NCBI GenBank assembly: GCA_946478525.1
Contig: CAMLCH010000003.1
Coordinates: 1-64,000, forward strand
Direction of reading: 5' to 3'
DNA: 64,000 bases
From: Snodgrassella alvi_G
Lineage (GTDB): Bacteria; Pseudomonadota; Gammaproteobacteria; Burkholderiales; Neisseriaceae
Shown: one piece after another, positions 56,124-64,000 of the stretch
How the letters are laid out: each line of letters starts with the position of its first letter
Position numbering within the stretch: the first letter of the stretch is position 1
Translations under genes and position numbers: made by a program
The notes under the pieces: model-generated
The model's input: only the letters and a program-made list of their open reading frames with translations
Databases searched by the model: none
Told to the model about the DNA's origin: nothing

Positions 56124-58543
56124 TATTCTTTAATCCCCAACATCGCCATCAATGTGGCCTGATCCAATATGGTAACACCAAGTACTTCAGCTTTGGCAAG
56201 CTTACTGCCAGCATCAGCACCAGCTACCACAAAATCGGTTTTTTTTGACACACTGCCACTAACCTTACCACCAGCTTCTTCAATATGCCGCTGTGCCACG
56301 TCCCTTGACCAGCTTGGCAAGGTTCCGGTTAACACGAAAGTTTTACCGGCAATCGCGGCATTGGTTACTGAAACATTTTCCTCCGCCTGCCCTGCCAGTA
56401 ATTGTTCGCGCAAAATAAATGTACGTTCCAGTAAAGACCGGTTGTCCGGCTGCGTACACCAGTTTTGCCAACTTTCCGGTAAGGCTTTATCGGTCAATAA
56501 CTGCGACCATTCCATGCCCGCCAGCTGCCATAACTTTTGTGCGCGCGTTTCGGTTAAATTTGCGTTTGGCAGACGTGCCAGTATTCGTTCAGGCGTAAAA
56601 TATTTACTTAAAGGCAATCGGCGGGTTTCTGGTTGCGCAATCACACCAGCATCCAGCAATTCCTGCAACTGTCCAGTCTGATCATCCTGACTGAAAAAAT
56701 ACGCTACTGAATGTGCTACCACCTGCCCAATATCAGGAAGACAAGCCAATAAGGGTTCAGTAGCTTGCGTCAGTGTCGCTAAATCACCAAAAGCCTGCGC
56801 TAATTGCTTAGCCGTCCGTTCACCCACATGAAATATTCCTAAAGCATATATAAAATTTGCTAATGGTCGCTGACGACTGGCCTCAATGCCATCCAGTATA
56901 TTTTCTGCCCACTTAGAGGGTTGTTTACCGGCTTTACCAGTAGTAGATAAGACCAGCTCATCCGCAACAGCCTGTGCGTCATCATTTGCTTCCTGCTTGG
57001 CCTGTTGTTTCATTGCCAGTAAATCCGCTAACTGCAACCGGTAGACATCGGCGAAGTGGTGTACCCGTCCTTGTGCCACCAGTAATTCTATCTGTCGGTC
57101 TCCCAGATTTTCAATATCCATGGCTCGTCTTGAGGCAAAATGAATCAGCGCCTGTACGCGCTGTGCCTGACATAGCATGCCTCCACTGCAGCGCGCTACC
57201 GCCTCTCCCTCTTCACGTACAATTTCATGACCACATACTGGACAATGTTGTGGTAAAGAAAATGGTGGATATTTTGCTACTGCTTCAGGTGGCACCAATA
57301 AATCGGTAGCTTGTTGTTCCACCATAGGTCGCTGTGCCAGTACAACAGACACAATTTCTGGAATGACGTCACCGGCACGACGAACAATCACGGTATCACC
57401 TTCACGCACATCTTTACGTTGTGCTTCACCTTCATTGTGTAATGTCGCGTTGGTCACAGTCACCCCACCGACAAATACTGGGGTTAATCGTGCCACTGGT
57501 GTAATTGCACCAGTTCTACCTACCTGTACATCAATCGCCTCTACTGTGGTTAACATTTCTTCAGCCGGAAACTTCTGGGCAATGGCAAATCGTGGTGCAC
57601 GTGCCACATACCCCAATTGCTCCTGCTGTGCTAGTGCATCTACTTTAATAACCACTCCGTCAATACCAAATGGTAATTCCGCACGTAGCTGAAAAATATG
57701 CTCATAAAATGCCAGCACCTGATGAATATCAGCCTGATAACACAAGGTGTCACGCGGAGGTATGGTCAAACCTAAGCGCGCCAGTAATGCCAGTTCTTCA
57801 CTGTGACTTTCTGGTATAAAATCTTCATCCAGCTGAGCAATTCCGTAGGCATAAAAATGTAACCGTCGACGGGCAGTGATTTTCGGATCCAGCTGACGTA
57901 AACTGCCGGCAGCAGCATTACGTGGATTAGCAAAAGTTTTTTGATTTTCTGCCTGTTGGCGAGCATTCAACCGGTCAAAGTCTGCTTTCAGCATTAATAC
58001 TTCACCACGTACTTCCAGCACTTCTGGAACATCATCTGCTTGTAGTCGTAGGGGAATATTGATGATTGTGCGCACATTTTCGGTTACATCCTCACCGGTA
58101 TAACCATCTCCACGCGTGGATGCCTGTACCAGTAAGCCATTGCGATATAATAAACTGATCGCCAGACCATCAAATTTTGGCTCTACAATATAACTTGGCT
58201 CAGCACCTAATCCGTCACGAACGCGCTTATCAAAAGCATACATTTCACTATGATCAAAATGATTGCTTTCGTTTAACGGGGAAAAGGCGTTGTTTAACGA
58301 TAACATTGGAATCTGATGTACTACGGCAGTAAAACGTTGCTGAGCCTGTCCGCCAACACGCATACTGGGGCTGTCTGGTTGGCGCCATTGCGGATATTGT
58401 TCTTCCAACGCTTGCAATTCACGGAATAGTCGATCGTATTCAGCATCGGGCACTGTGGGTGCATCCAGATCATAATACTCGTGTGCATAACGATTTAGTA
58501 ACGCCGTTAAGTCAATGATTTTTTGTTCGCCGGCTGAACTCAT
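56123..58543 (-). CDS. ligA: NAD-dependent DNA ligase LigA (long form)
   Basis: Seals nicks using NAD+. The adenylation lysine is in KFDG (EPKFDGLAISL, near residue 128), followed by RGDGYTGEDVT. An OB fold, a Cys4 zinc finger (CPVC...CSGGMLC), helix-hairpin-helix repeats and a C-terminal BRCT domain (GKTFVLTGTLPSWSRD) are in order. At 806 residues it is about 130 longer than most LigA. The extra lies mainly after the zinc finger and before the BRCT domain, as I recall for Neisseria. The ATG at 58543 has GGAGGT 7 nt upstream. Confidence 0.96.
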   Translation of the reverse strand: MSSAGEQKIIDLTALLNRYAHEYYDLDAPTVPDAEYDRLFRELQALEEQYPQWRQPDSPSMRVGGQAQQRFTAVVHQIPMLSLNNAFSPLNESNHFDHSEMYAFDKRVRDGLGAEPSYIVEPKFDGLAISLLYRNGLLVQASTRGDGYTGEDVTENVRTIINIPLRLQADDVPEVLEVRGEVLMLKADFDRLNARQQAENQKTFANPRNAAAGSLRQLDPKITARRRLHFYAYGIAQLDEDFIPESHSEELALLARLGLTIPPRDTLCYQADIHQVLAFYEHIFQLRAELPFGIDGVVIKVDALAQQEQLGYVARAPRFAIAQKFPAEEMLTTVEAIDVQVGRTGAITPVARLTPVFVGGVTVTNATLHNEGEAQRKDVREGDTVIVRRAGDVIPEIVSVVLAQRPMVEQQATDLLVPPEAVAKYPPFSLPQHCPVCGHEIVREEGEAVARCSGGMLCQAQRVQALIHFASRRAMDIENLGDRQIELLVAQGRVHHFADVYRLQLADLLAMKQQAKQEANDDAQAVADELVLSTTGKAGKQPSKWAENILDGIEASRQRPLANFIYALGIFHVGERTAKQLAQAFGDLATLTQATEPLLACLPDIGQVVAHSVAYFFSQDDQTGQLQELLDAGVIAQPETRRLPLSKYFTPERILARLPNANLTETRAQKLWQLAGMEWSQLLTDKALPESWQNWCTQPDNRSLLERTFILREQLLAGQAEENVSVTNAAIAGKTFVLTGTLPSWSRDVAQRHIEEAGGKVSGSVSKKTDFVVAGADAGSKLAKAEVLGVTILDQATLMAMLGIKE

Positions 58544-58634
58544 ATTATTTATACCTCCACACAGCTTAAAAATAGAAAATGGCAAACCTCTATTATGGCT
58601 TGCCATTTTAAATAATTAGAAATTTCAGGCAATT

Positions 58635-59927
58635 TTACGAAAAAAGTCGTTTAGCCAGCTCGCCACCGGGCATAATTTCCACCCGTCTCATTTCTTTTTG
58701 TCGGTCAACCACATAGCGACGTACTTCTCGCAGCCATTCCGTAGATAATTCTTCTAACTTGTCATTAACCAAATCCAGACCGAGCTGACTGGATAATTTC
58801 ACTGCCATATCCATAAACTGATCGAAACATTTTTCACCATTCGGTATGCGTACTATATCAAACAACATACTGAATCCACGATAATTTTGATTTGCTAACA
58901 AAGTACCGGTAAAAGGTGAATTATCCAACGTGACAATACTGAATAATGGCTCACCGTTAGTATCATTAAAATAGAATGCACCATCATGAGCTAATTCAAA
59001 ACCTAATTTTTCTACTGAACTGCGCAATTCCATACCACTGACGTTACTGCGGGAAACCAGATGAATAGCAATGGTCTGGTCGACGCGAGCACATAAATCA
59101 TCCAGAGGCTGCGCGATATTCAGAAATGCATTCATATCCGTTAATAACAGCAAACCATCCATCTGCTCGGCAAATTTATTTGCCTGTTCGGCAAAATGCA
59201 ACAATTCTTCCTTAGTTACTAAACCATTACGACTAATCGTCTGTAAACCAACTACAAATCCCTGATAATTTACACTAGGAATGGGTTCCGCAATCTGATA
59301 ACGATCATCCATAGTACAGCCAACTAACCGAAAGCGAGCTCGACTGCTCAGTCTAGGCATAGCATGTAATTCTTTGGGGTTATATAACGCAATATAAACC
59401 AGATAATCGAAACGAGCATCGAACCATGGCAAAATTTGTTTGGACATATCACGAACATCCAACAAAGTTTTACGTCCTTTTACTGGAATGGTACGTGATA
59501 ATTTTTGTGGATCAGTGGGTGAAAAGAAATCTCGCTGTTGGTCTGCATCAGTCTGTGTTTGCAGAATAGGCTGATTTTGCGGTGGTGTTTCCTGTAGACC
59601 ACTCACTGAAGTTTCTTGATTTTCATTTACTATATTATCAGCTTTAGCCTGAATCTGGGGTGCCTGGGAAAATTCTGTGGCAACTGGTTCTGGATCCGCT
59701 GACGATATTTCCGGTACTGGCTGTTCGGCTACCGGCGGTGCTGTTTTTGCTGCTGCGTTATCACGCACAGAATTTACATTGCTATCAAGCAAAGCATCTT
59801 TATTGGCATGGCCAAACTGATCACGCAATTGTTTACGGTATTTGCTTTCCTGATAAATATTATAGACCAGCACCATTAGTATTATGGCAGCTCCTAGCAC
59901 CAGTGCAATCAAGACGGAATCACTCAT
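58635..59927 (-). CDS. zipA: Cell division protein ZipA
   Basis: A bitopic inner-membrane protein that tethers FtsZ filaments. It has a single N-terminal helix (VLIALVLGAAIILMVLVYNI), a long disordered Pro/Gln/Glu-rich linker (about 45-165), and a C-terminal FtsZ-binding domain with FVVGLQTISRNG, MDGLLLLTDMNAF, FDIVRIPNG and FMDMAVKLSSQLGLDLVND. The ATG at 59927 has GGAAA upstream. The zipA-ligA-galU order is characteristic of Neisseriaceae. Confidence 0.93.
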   Translation of the reverse strand: MSDSVLIALVLGAAIILMVLVYNIYQESKYRKQLRDQFGHANKDALLDSNVNSVRDNAAAKTAPPVAEQPVPEISSADPEPVATEFSQAPQIQAKADNIVNENQETSVSGLQETPPQNQPILQTQTDADQQRDFFSPTDPQKLSRTIPVKGRKTLLDVRDMSKQILPWFDARFDYLVYIALYNPKELHAMPRLSSRARFRLVGCTMDDRYQIAEPIPSVNYQGFVVGLQTISRNGLVTKEELLHFAEQANKFAEQMDGLLLLTDMNAFLNIAQPLDDLCARVDQTIAIHLVSRSNVSGMELRSSVEKLGFELAHDGAFYFNDTNGEPLFSIVTLDNSPFTGTLLANQNYRGFSMLFDIVRIPNGEKCFDQFMDMAVKLSSQLGLDLVNDKLEELSTEWLREVRRYVVDRQKEMRRVEIMPGGELAKRLFS

Positions 59928-60027
59928 TACATTTCCACTAAACAATTTGCGACAACCGCAATTAAATTAACAATTAAATAGAATTATAACTAAAAACACT
60001 TTTGCTGACAGCTTATATGACTGGCAG

Positions 60028-60603
60028 CTATTGATAATTTGTTACTACGGGTAAATATTCTTTACATAATTTTTCCCACTGAAAATAATGCCCCGGATCT
60101 GATTTTCGTCCTGGCGCAATATGCTCATGTCCGGTCACAGCACGAATCGGAAAAACCGCACATATTGCTTGTAATAATTCGATTAACTGATCATATTGTA
60201 CTGAGGTAAATGGTTCGAAATCACAACCCTCTAGCTCAATGCCAATGGAAAAATCATTACAGCCTTCTTTGCCGTTAAAGCGGGATATACCGGCATGATA
60301 GGCAGCATCCTCACAGGAAACAAACTGAGTTAATGTTCCATCACGTTCAATAAAAAAATGACTGGATACCCGTAATGACGTTAGCGAACGCAGAAACACA
60401 TCATCTTCATTGTTGTTGAGCTGGTTAGTGAATAATCGCTGTACAGCTCCTTGTCCATATTCAAAAGGTGGCAGAGAAATATTGTGTAATACCACCACAG
60501 AAACATTTTGAGGATCAGTCCGTGGAGCAAAATTAGGCGAAGGCTGATGGATACAGTGCTGTAACCATCCATTTTTCCATACTGCTACTTGCCTTTTATG
60601 CAT
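60028..60603 (-). CDS. ampD: 1,6-anhydro-N-acetylmuramyl-L-alanine amidase AmpD
   Basis: A cytoplasmic zinc amidase that removes the peptide from recycled anhydro-muropeptides. Zinc ligands and catalytic residues are seen as H40 (VVVLHNISLPP), H159 (TGHEHIAPGRKSDPG), K167 and D169. SSHFFIERDG and VSCEDAAYHAG are family blocks. The 191-residue length is normal. In many bacteria loss of AmpD derepresses AmpC. No ampC or ampR is nearby. Confidence 0.96.
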   Translation of the reverse strand: MHKRQVAVWKNGWLQHCIHQPSPNFAPRTDPQNVSVVVLHNISLPPFEYGQGAVQRLFTNQLNNNEDDVFLRSLTSLRVSSHFFIERDGTLTQFVSCEDAAYHAGISRFNGKEGCNDFSIGIELEGCDFEPFTSVQYDQLIELLQAICAVFPIRAVTGHEHIAPGRKSDPGHYFQWEKLCKEYLPVVTNYQ

Positions 60604-60816
60604 CTTATTTACTCAACTGAAAATGGTTACCTTAATACAGCCATGGGCAAGCGTCCAGCACCAAGATGGAAATAACTTTGTTTAAATCTTTCCTACATCA
60701 TTATCTGTACCTGCCCATAGCATTGCGTAAATTATTATTTCCGTATAACCTCGCTTAGGTTTAATTTATTTTTTAATGAATAAACAGCAGGATATAAAAT
60801 GCTATATAAAAAAAAC

Positions 60817-60845
60817 TTGCCAATTGATCAGATATCTGGTTTAAT
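60817..60845 (+). promoter_or_regulatory. Promoter of tRNA-Phe
   Basis: TTGCCA (60817-60822), a 17-bp spacer and TTTAAT (60840-60845) are followed by a GC-rich discriminator, typical of stringently controlled stable-RNA genes. Confidence 0.6.
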
Positions 60846-60862
60846 GCGCACTCTTCCCCGAT

Positions 60863-60938
<76 letters not shown>

Positions 60939-60942
60939 TTAT

Positions 60943-60968
60943 TAACCGCTGAATGCGGTTATTTTTTT
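60943..60968 (+). terminator. Intrinsic terminator of tRNA-Phe
   Basis: TAACCGC/GCGGTTA with a 5-nt loop, followed by seven Ts. Confidence 0.9.
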
Positions 60969-61262
60969 GTCTGCTTCAAATATCAATATCATCAATAAAA
61001 TATTTCATAGCATACCTTTATAATTTAGCTAAGAATTAATATATTTAACCAATAGTAAATAACAGCTATCATTATCATTTAATTGATAATTTCAATTATT
61101 CCGAGATATTTTAATGTTCTTTTTCAACTATAAATATGTAGTTATTAACAATTTAATATGGTTAAAAAGATTGAAATTTTATAAAAGAGCTCTTGTTAAT
61201 AGAAAGAAAATAATAAAATAGCCAAAAGAATAAATACTAAAAAAATAGACTAAATTAAGAGT
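60969..61262. other. AT-rich spacer after tRNA-Phe
   Basis: No gene recognised. The base composition falls sharply from here to about 62.6 kb. No repeat of the tRNA 3' end, which would mark an attR site, was seen in this spacer. Confidence 0.5.
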
Positions 61263-61700
61263 TTAAAACTCAATTCCTTTATCCCAAATAAAATGATCTA
61301 TAGGAATCCAATTATTATCTTTTTCATTATACCATACAGTTAAATTTTGTTTACTATTTATATTCCAAGTAACCTCCCTTATTTTTATATTATTATTTTC
61401 AATTTCTTCCACTTTAAATATATTCAATAATCCTATCCTAAATTCAGTAATAGTACCCCCTTCTTTACCTAGAATAAAGATTTCGTCTAAAATAGGCGGA
61501 TATTGTCTTATAACATCTTCAATATGCATATCTTTTATTAGTTCATAAGTGATAGGGTTTGTTTGCATATTATTTTGCGGTTGAGTTGATTCAACTTTTC
61601 TAATTATTTTACTTTTATCTACACTTTTTGGGTTTGTAATTGGAGATCTATTACAAGAAAAAGTCATTAGTACTACTACTATAAATAAAATATTTTTCAT
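61263..61700 (-). CDS. Lipoprotein, possible immunity partner of the adjacent broken effector gene
   Basis: A 145-residue lipoprotein with lipobox FSC (LMTFSC, Cys16) and a hydrophilic mature part ending VWYNEKDNNWIPIDHFIWDKGIEF. The gene is very AT-rich. Its ATG lies 3 nt after the last stop of the broken effector-like frame, so the two were once a translationally coupled pair. Lipoprotein immunity proteins that guard the periplasm are known for some secreted effectors, and this position suggests such a role, but I recognise no family. Confidence 0.65.
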   Translation of the reverse strand: MKNILFIVVVLMTFSCNRSPITNPKSVDKSKIIRKVESTQPQNNMQTNPITYELIKDMHIEDVIRQYPPILDEIFILGKEGGTITEFRIGLLNIFKVEEIENNNIKIREVTWNINSKQNLTVWYNEKDNNWIPIDHFIWDKGIEF

Positions 61701-61703
61701 AAT

Positions 61704-62145
61704 CTATACAATATAAAAAGTTGTATTAGAAATCATACTGTTTAATTGGATTAAAAGATAATCTAAATATTTGTTTTTTAATTTATTTCCTATATTTATA
61801 ATGCTAAAGTAATCTAATTTAAATCCTCTAGAAGCAATTTTAGTTATATTCACTTTCTAGTGAGGGTTCAATAATACTCATTTACTATCAAAATTTATTG
61901 TAAAAGTAGCATTCTTATGTTGTACAGCAAAGAAAGAAGCTCCTTTCACTTTTAATTTAAAATGTCCTCTCCAATTTTTCCAAATTCGAAAATCTGCCAT
62001 TTCATGAAATTTTCTTTTCTCAGTTAAAGTCCATGGAGTAACTTTAGTTAACCAATTATATTCCCACTTTTCCTGAATAAGTAATTAAAGTTGACTAATA
62101 GGGACCAATTAAAATCTTTTGATCTTTATAAAGAGTGTCATTCAT
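61704..62145 (-). pseudogene. Broken effector/toxin-like gene
   Basis: Read on the minus strand, one frame (61704-62084) is protein-like throughout but interrupted by TGA at 61878-61880 and TAG at 61857-61859, each where Trp codons (TGG) would be expected. The segments are WEYNWLTKVTPWTLTEKRKF, HEMADFRIWKNWRGHFKLK, NATFTINFDSK, then VLLNPH and KVNITKI. Upstream, an ATG at 62145 (MNDTLYKDQKILIGPY) enters in another frame after a TAG and a frameshift. The composition recalls C-terminal modules of secreted polymorphic toxins (from memory, no search). It ends directly before the lipoprotein gene. Confidence 0.6.
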
Positions 62146-62231
62146 ATTTCAATTTTTGAATTCGAAAAATGTTTAAAGAAAACTTTAATTATCCATAAAA
62201 TTAACGGTTATAATGATTCAAATTAGTGGGC

Positions 62232-62433
62232 TTAAAAACTGAAAAACTGTTTAGCACAAGCTTTCAACAAGCTTTCACAATGGGTCATTTGTGATTTTAA
62301 TTTTCTTAATAATATTTCATTAATAGCATCATTAGCAAATAAATACTTTTATATTAAAACCTGCATTGGTTAAATATTCACTAAATATCTGTGATAATTT
62401 GATATCATCATCAATTAACAAAATATTTATCAT
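62232..62433 (-). pseudogene. Response-regulator receiver relic
   Basis: An ATG at 62433 begins MINILLIDDDIKLSQIF and continues to ...LTNAGFNIKVF, the first strand and acidic pocket of an OmpR-type receiver domain. The frame then stops at 62332-62334. An adjacent frame stays open to 62232 (ANDAINEILLRKLKSQ...) but no longer resembles a receiver. No output domain remains. Confidence 0.6.
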
Positions 62434-62617
62434 ATATCGTTATTATTACTTAATTTTATGTAGTTATATAATGATAATTGTAAAACAAGATATTAGATAT
62501 TTAATTATTTACTATGCAATCTTAATATTAAAATTGAAACTAAATATTATGTTTATCTTTTATTAAATATTTCACCACTAGTATTATTTATGATAGGCAA
62601 TAATATTGAGGTAAATA
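62434..62617. other. AT-rich upstream region of the cyuA-like gene
   Basis: Contains the promoter region of the cysteine desulfidase gene. No gene recognised. Confidence 0.4.
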
Positions 62618-63913
62618 ATGGAACAACAGGTAGTATGGCAAGAATTAATTCAATTGGTGAAAGATGAGGTTTTACCTGCATTAGGTTGTACAGAGCCTAT
62701 ATCTCTTGCTTTGGCATCAGCTATTGCCAGTCAATATATTGATAAAAATAGTATCAGTCACATTGATGCTTATGTTTCACCGAATTTAATGAAAAATGGT
62801 ATGGCGGTTACTGTTCCTGGCACAGGTATGGTGGGATTACCTATTGCAGCAGCGATTGGCGCAATGGGCGGTGATGCTAAAGCAGGTCTTGAAGTACTAA
62901 AAAAGATTACGCCTAAACAAATTAATCAGGCTAAAACTCTACTTAGAGAGCAAAAAGTGAATGTACAAATTGCTAATAAAAATACGGCAATTTATTCTGA
63001 AGCCAATATTTATACTAAAACTGATCATGTTAGAGTATGTATCGAAAACACACACACTAACATAATATTAATAGAAAAAAATGGTAAGATAATTTTCAAA
63101 GCAGATCATAAAACACAAGACGAATCTAAAAAAGAATCTGTCATAACTCATATGTCAGTCAAACAGATATATGAGTTTGCAACACAATCTGATTTTGATG
63201 ATATCAAATTTATTTTACATTCCGCTGAATTAAATGATGCATTATCTCAAGAAGGATTAAGGCGAGAATATGGTTTAAGTATTGCTGCTACACTACAAGA
63301 ACAAACAAAAAGTGGCTTGCTGGCTGATGACCTGTTATCTAAAGTGATTATTCGCACGACGGCCGCGTCTGATGCCCGAATGGGTGGGGCAACTTTACCT
63401 GCGATGAGTAATTCAGGTTCGGGTAATCAGGGTATTACCGCGACGATGCCTGTAGTCGTGGTTGCCGATTATTTAAACTCAACAACAGAGCAACTAGCTA
63501 GAGCACTCATTTTATCTCATACTATTGCAATTTATATACATAGTAAATTTCCGCCTTTATCGGCACTTTGTGCTGCTTCAACAGCCGCAATGGGATCGGC
63601 GGCAGGTATGGCATGGTTACTGGGTAAAGGTCAATATGAACCTGTTGATATGGCTATTTGTAGTATGATTGGTGATTTATCGGGCATTATTTGTGATGGA
63701 GCTTCCAATAGTTGCGCTATGAAAGTGTCTACTTCGGTATCTTCGAGTTTTAAAGCCGTATTAATGGGATTAAATCGCATTCGAGTAACAGGTAAAGAAG
63801 GTATAGTTGGTGATAGCGTTGAGGATTCAATTAATAATCTTGGAGCCATTGTGAGCAATAGTATGAAAGCAACCGACACACAAATTATTGATATTGTGTC
63901 ACATAAAGCTTAA
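62618..63913 (+). CDS. cyuA: L-cysteine desulfidase-like protein (CyuA/UPF0597)
   Basis: A 431-residue cytoplasmic enzyme that would convert L-cysteine to pyruvate, ammonia and sulfide using a [4Fe-4S] cluster. Family blocks are LPALGCTEPISLALA (Cys24), SPNLMKNGMAVTVPGTG, a central PAMSNSGSGNQGITATMPV and a C-terminal IGDLSGIICDGASNSCAMK with candidate cluster cysteines. GAGG lies upstream of the ATG. In enterobacteria cyuA pairs with the importer cyuP and regulator cyuR. Neither is within the remaining 87 nt of the window. Confidence 0.9.
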   Translation: MEQQVVWQELIQLVKDEVLPALGCTEPISLALASAIASQYIDKNSISHIDAYVSPNLMKNGMAVTVPGTGMVGLPIAAAIGAMGGDAKAGLEVLKKITPKQINQAKTLLREQKVNVQIANKNTAIYSEANIYTKTDHVRVCIENTHTNIILIEKNGKIIFKADHKTQDESKKESVITHMSVKQIYEFATQSDFDDIKFILHSAELNDALSQEGLRREYGLSIAATLQEQTKSGLLADDLLSKVIIRTTAASDARMGGATLPAMSNSGSGNQGITATMPVVVVADYLNSTTEQLARALILSHTIAIYIHSKFPPLSALCAASTAAMGSAAGMAWLLGKGQYEPVDMAICSMIGDLSGIICDGASNSCAMKVSTSVSSSFKAVLMGLNRIRVTGKEGIVGDSVEDSINNLGAIVSNSMKATDTQIIDIVSHKA

Positions 63914-64000
63914 ATACATGAACCAATGGTAAAATATCAAGCTTTTAACACTTTTAATTTAATCCATCAGTATATTTAAAAATACCTGACAGTATTATTT

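Overview
The window looks like an origin-proximal chromosome segment of a low-GC member of the Neisseriaceae (Betaproteobacteria), most like Snodgrassella or a relative. This is inferred from gene content and remembered protein similarity, since no search could be run. The signs are rpmH-rnpA-yidD-yidC divergent from dnaA-dnaN-gyrB, a zipA-ligA-galU cluster with an unusually long LigA, and a MarR regulator very close to neisserial FarR/NadR. The canonical neisserial DNA uptake sequence was not noticed.

Layout, left to right. 1-5 kb: a DUF3829-type lipoprotein with an octamer repeat array in its upstream region, then a nucleoside hydrolase/MFS pair. 5-12.7 kb: ffh (preceded by a foldable RNA-like element), valS, a FarR/NadR-like regulator and fba. 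12.8-16.4 kb: a thiamine ABC importer, thiBPQ. 16.6-26.4 kb: a Sel1-repeat protein, a decayed stretch, a HAD nucleotidase, a small lipoprotein, glmU, feoABC and glmS. 26.9-30.6 kb: two DMT exporters and a LysR regulator. 31.3-33.9 kb: an anaerobilin-type heme-use operon (hutW-hutX-chuY-like) with a strong Fur box. 34-39.6 kb: PhnA, YaaA, a DUF2867 protein, a flavodoxin, an Alx/TerC protein and a urea transporter. 40-43.4 kb: rpmE, thiM-thiE behind a TPP riboswitch, and cysS. 43.7-53.2 kb: an OmpA-like lipoprotein and the dnaA region. 53.7-54.7 kb: an HxlR regulator divergent from an NAD(P)H oxidoreductase. 55-60.6 kb: galU-ligA-zipA and ampD. 60.9 kb to the end: tRNA-Phe, an AT-rich patch with a broken effector-like gene, its lipoprotein neighbour and a response-regulator relic, then a CyuA-like cysteine desulfidase.

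The genes fit a host-associated, micro-oxic bacterium that imports and salvages rather than making everything. It takes up ferrous iron (feoABC), degrades heme without oxygen (hutW/hutX/chuY), imports thiamine (thiBPQ) and salvages thiazole (thiM/thiE), hydrolyses nucleosides, takes up urea and exports amino acids. UDP-GlcNAc synthesis is represented by glmS and glmU, with the feo genes lying between them.

The items most worth a second look are: the broken effector-like gene and its lipoprotein partner beside tRNA-Phe; the foldable element upstream of ffh; the TPP riboswitch whose downstream helix buries the thiM start codon; the perfect inverted repeat enclosing the feo promoter; the (GTTATTTT)5 array upstream of the lipoprotein gene; and the HxlR/oxidoreductase pair with a YodB-like N-terminal cysteine.
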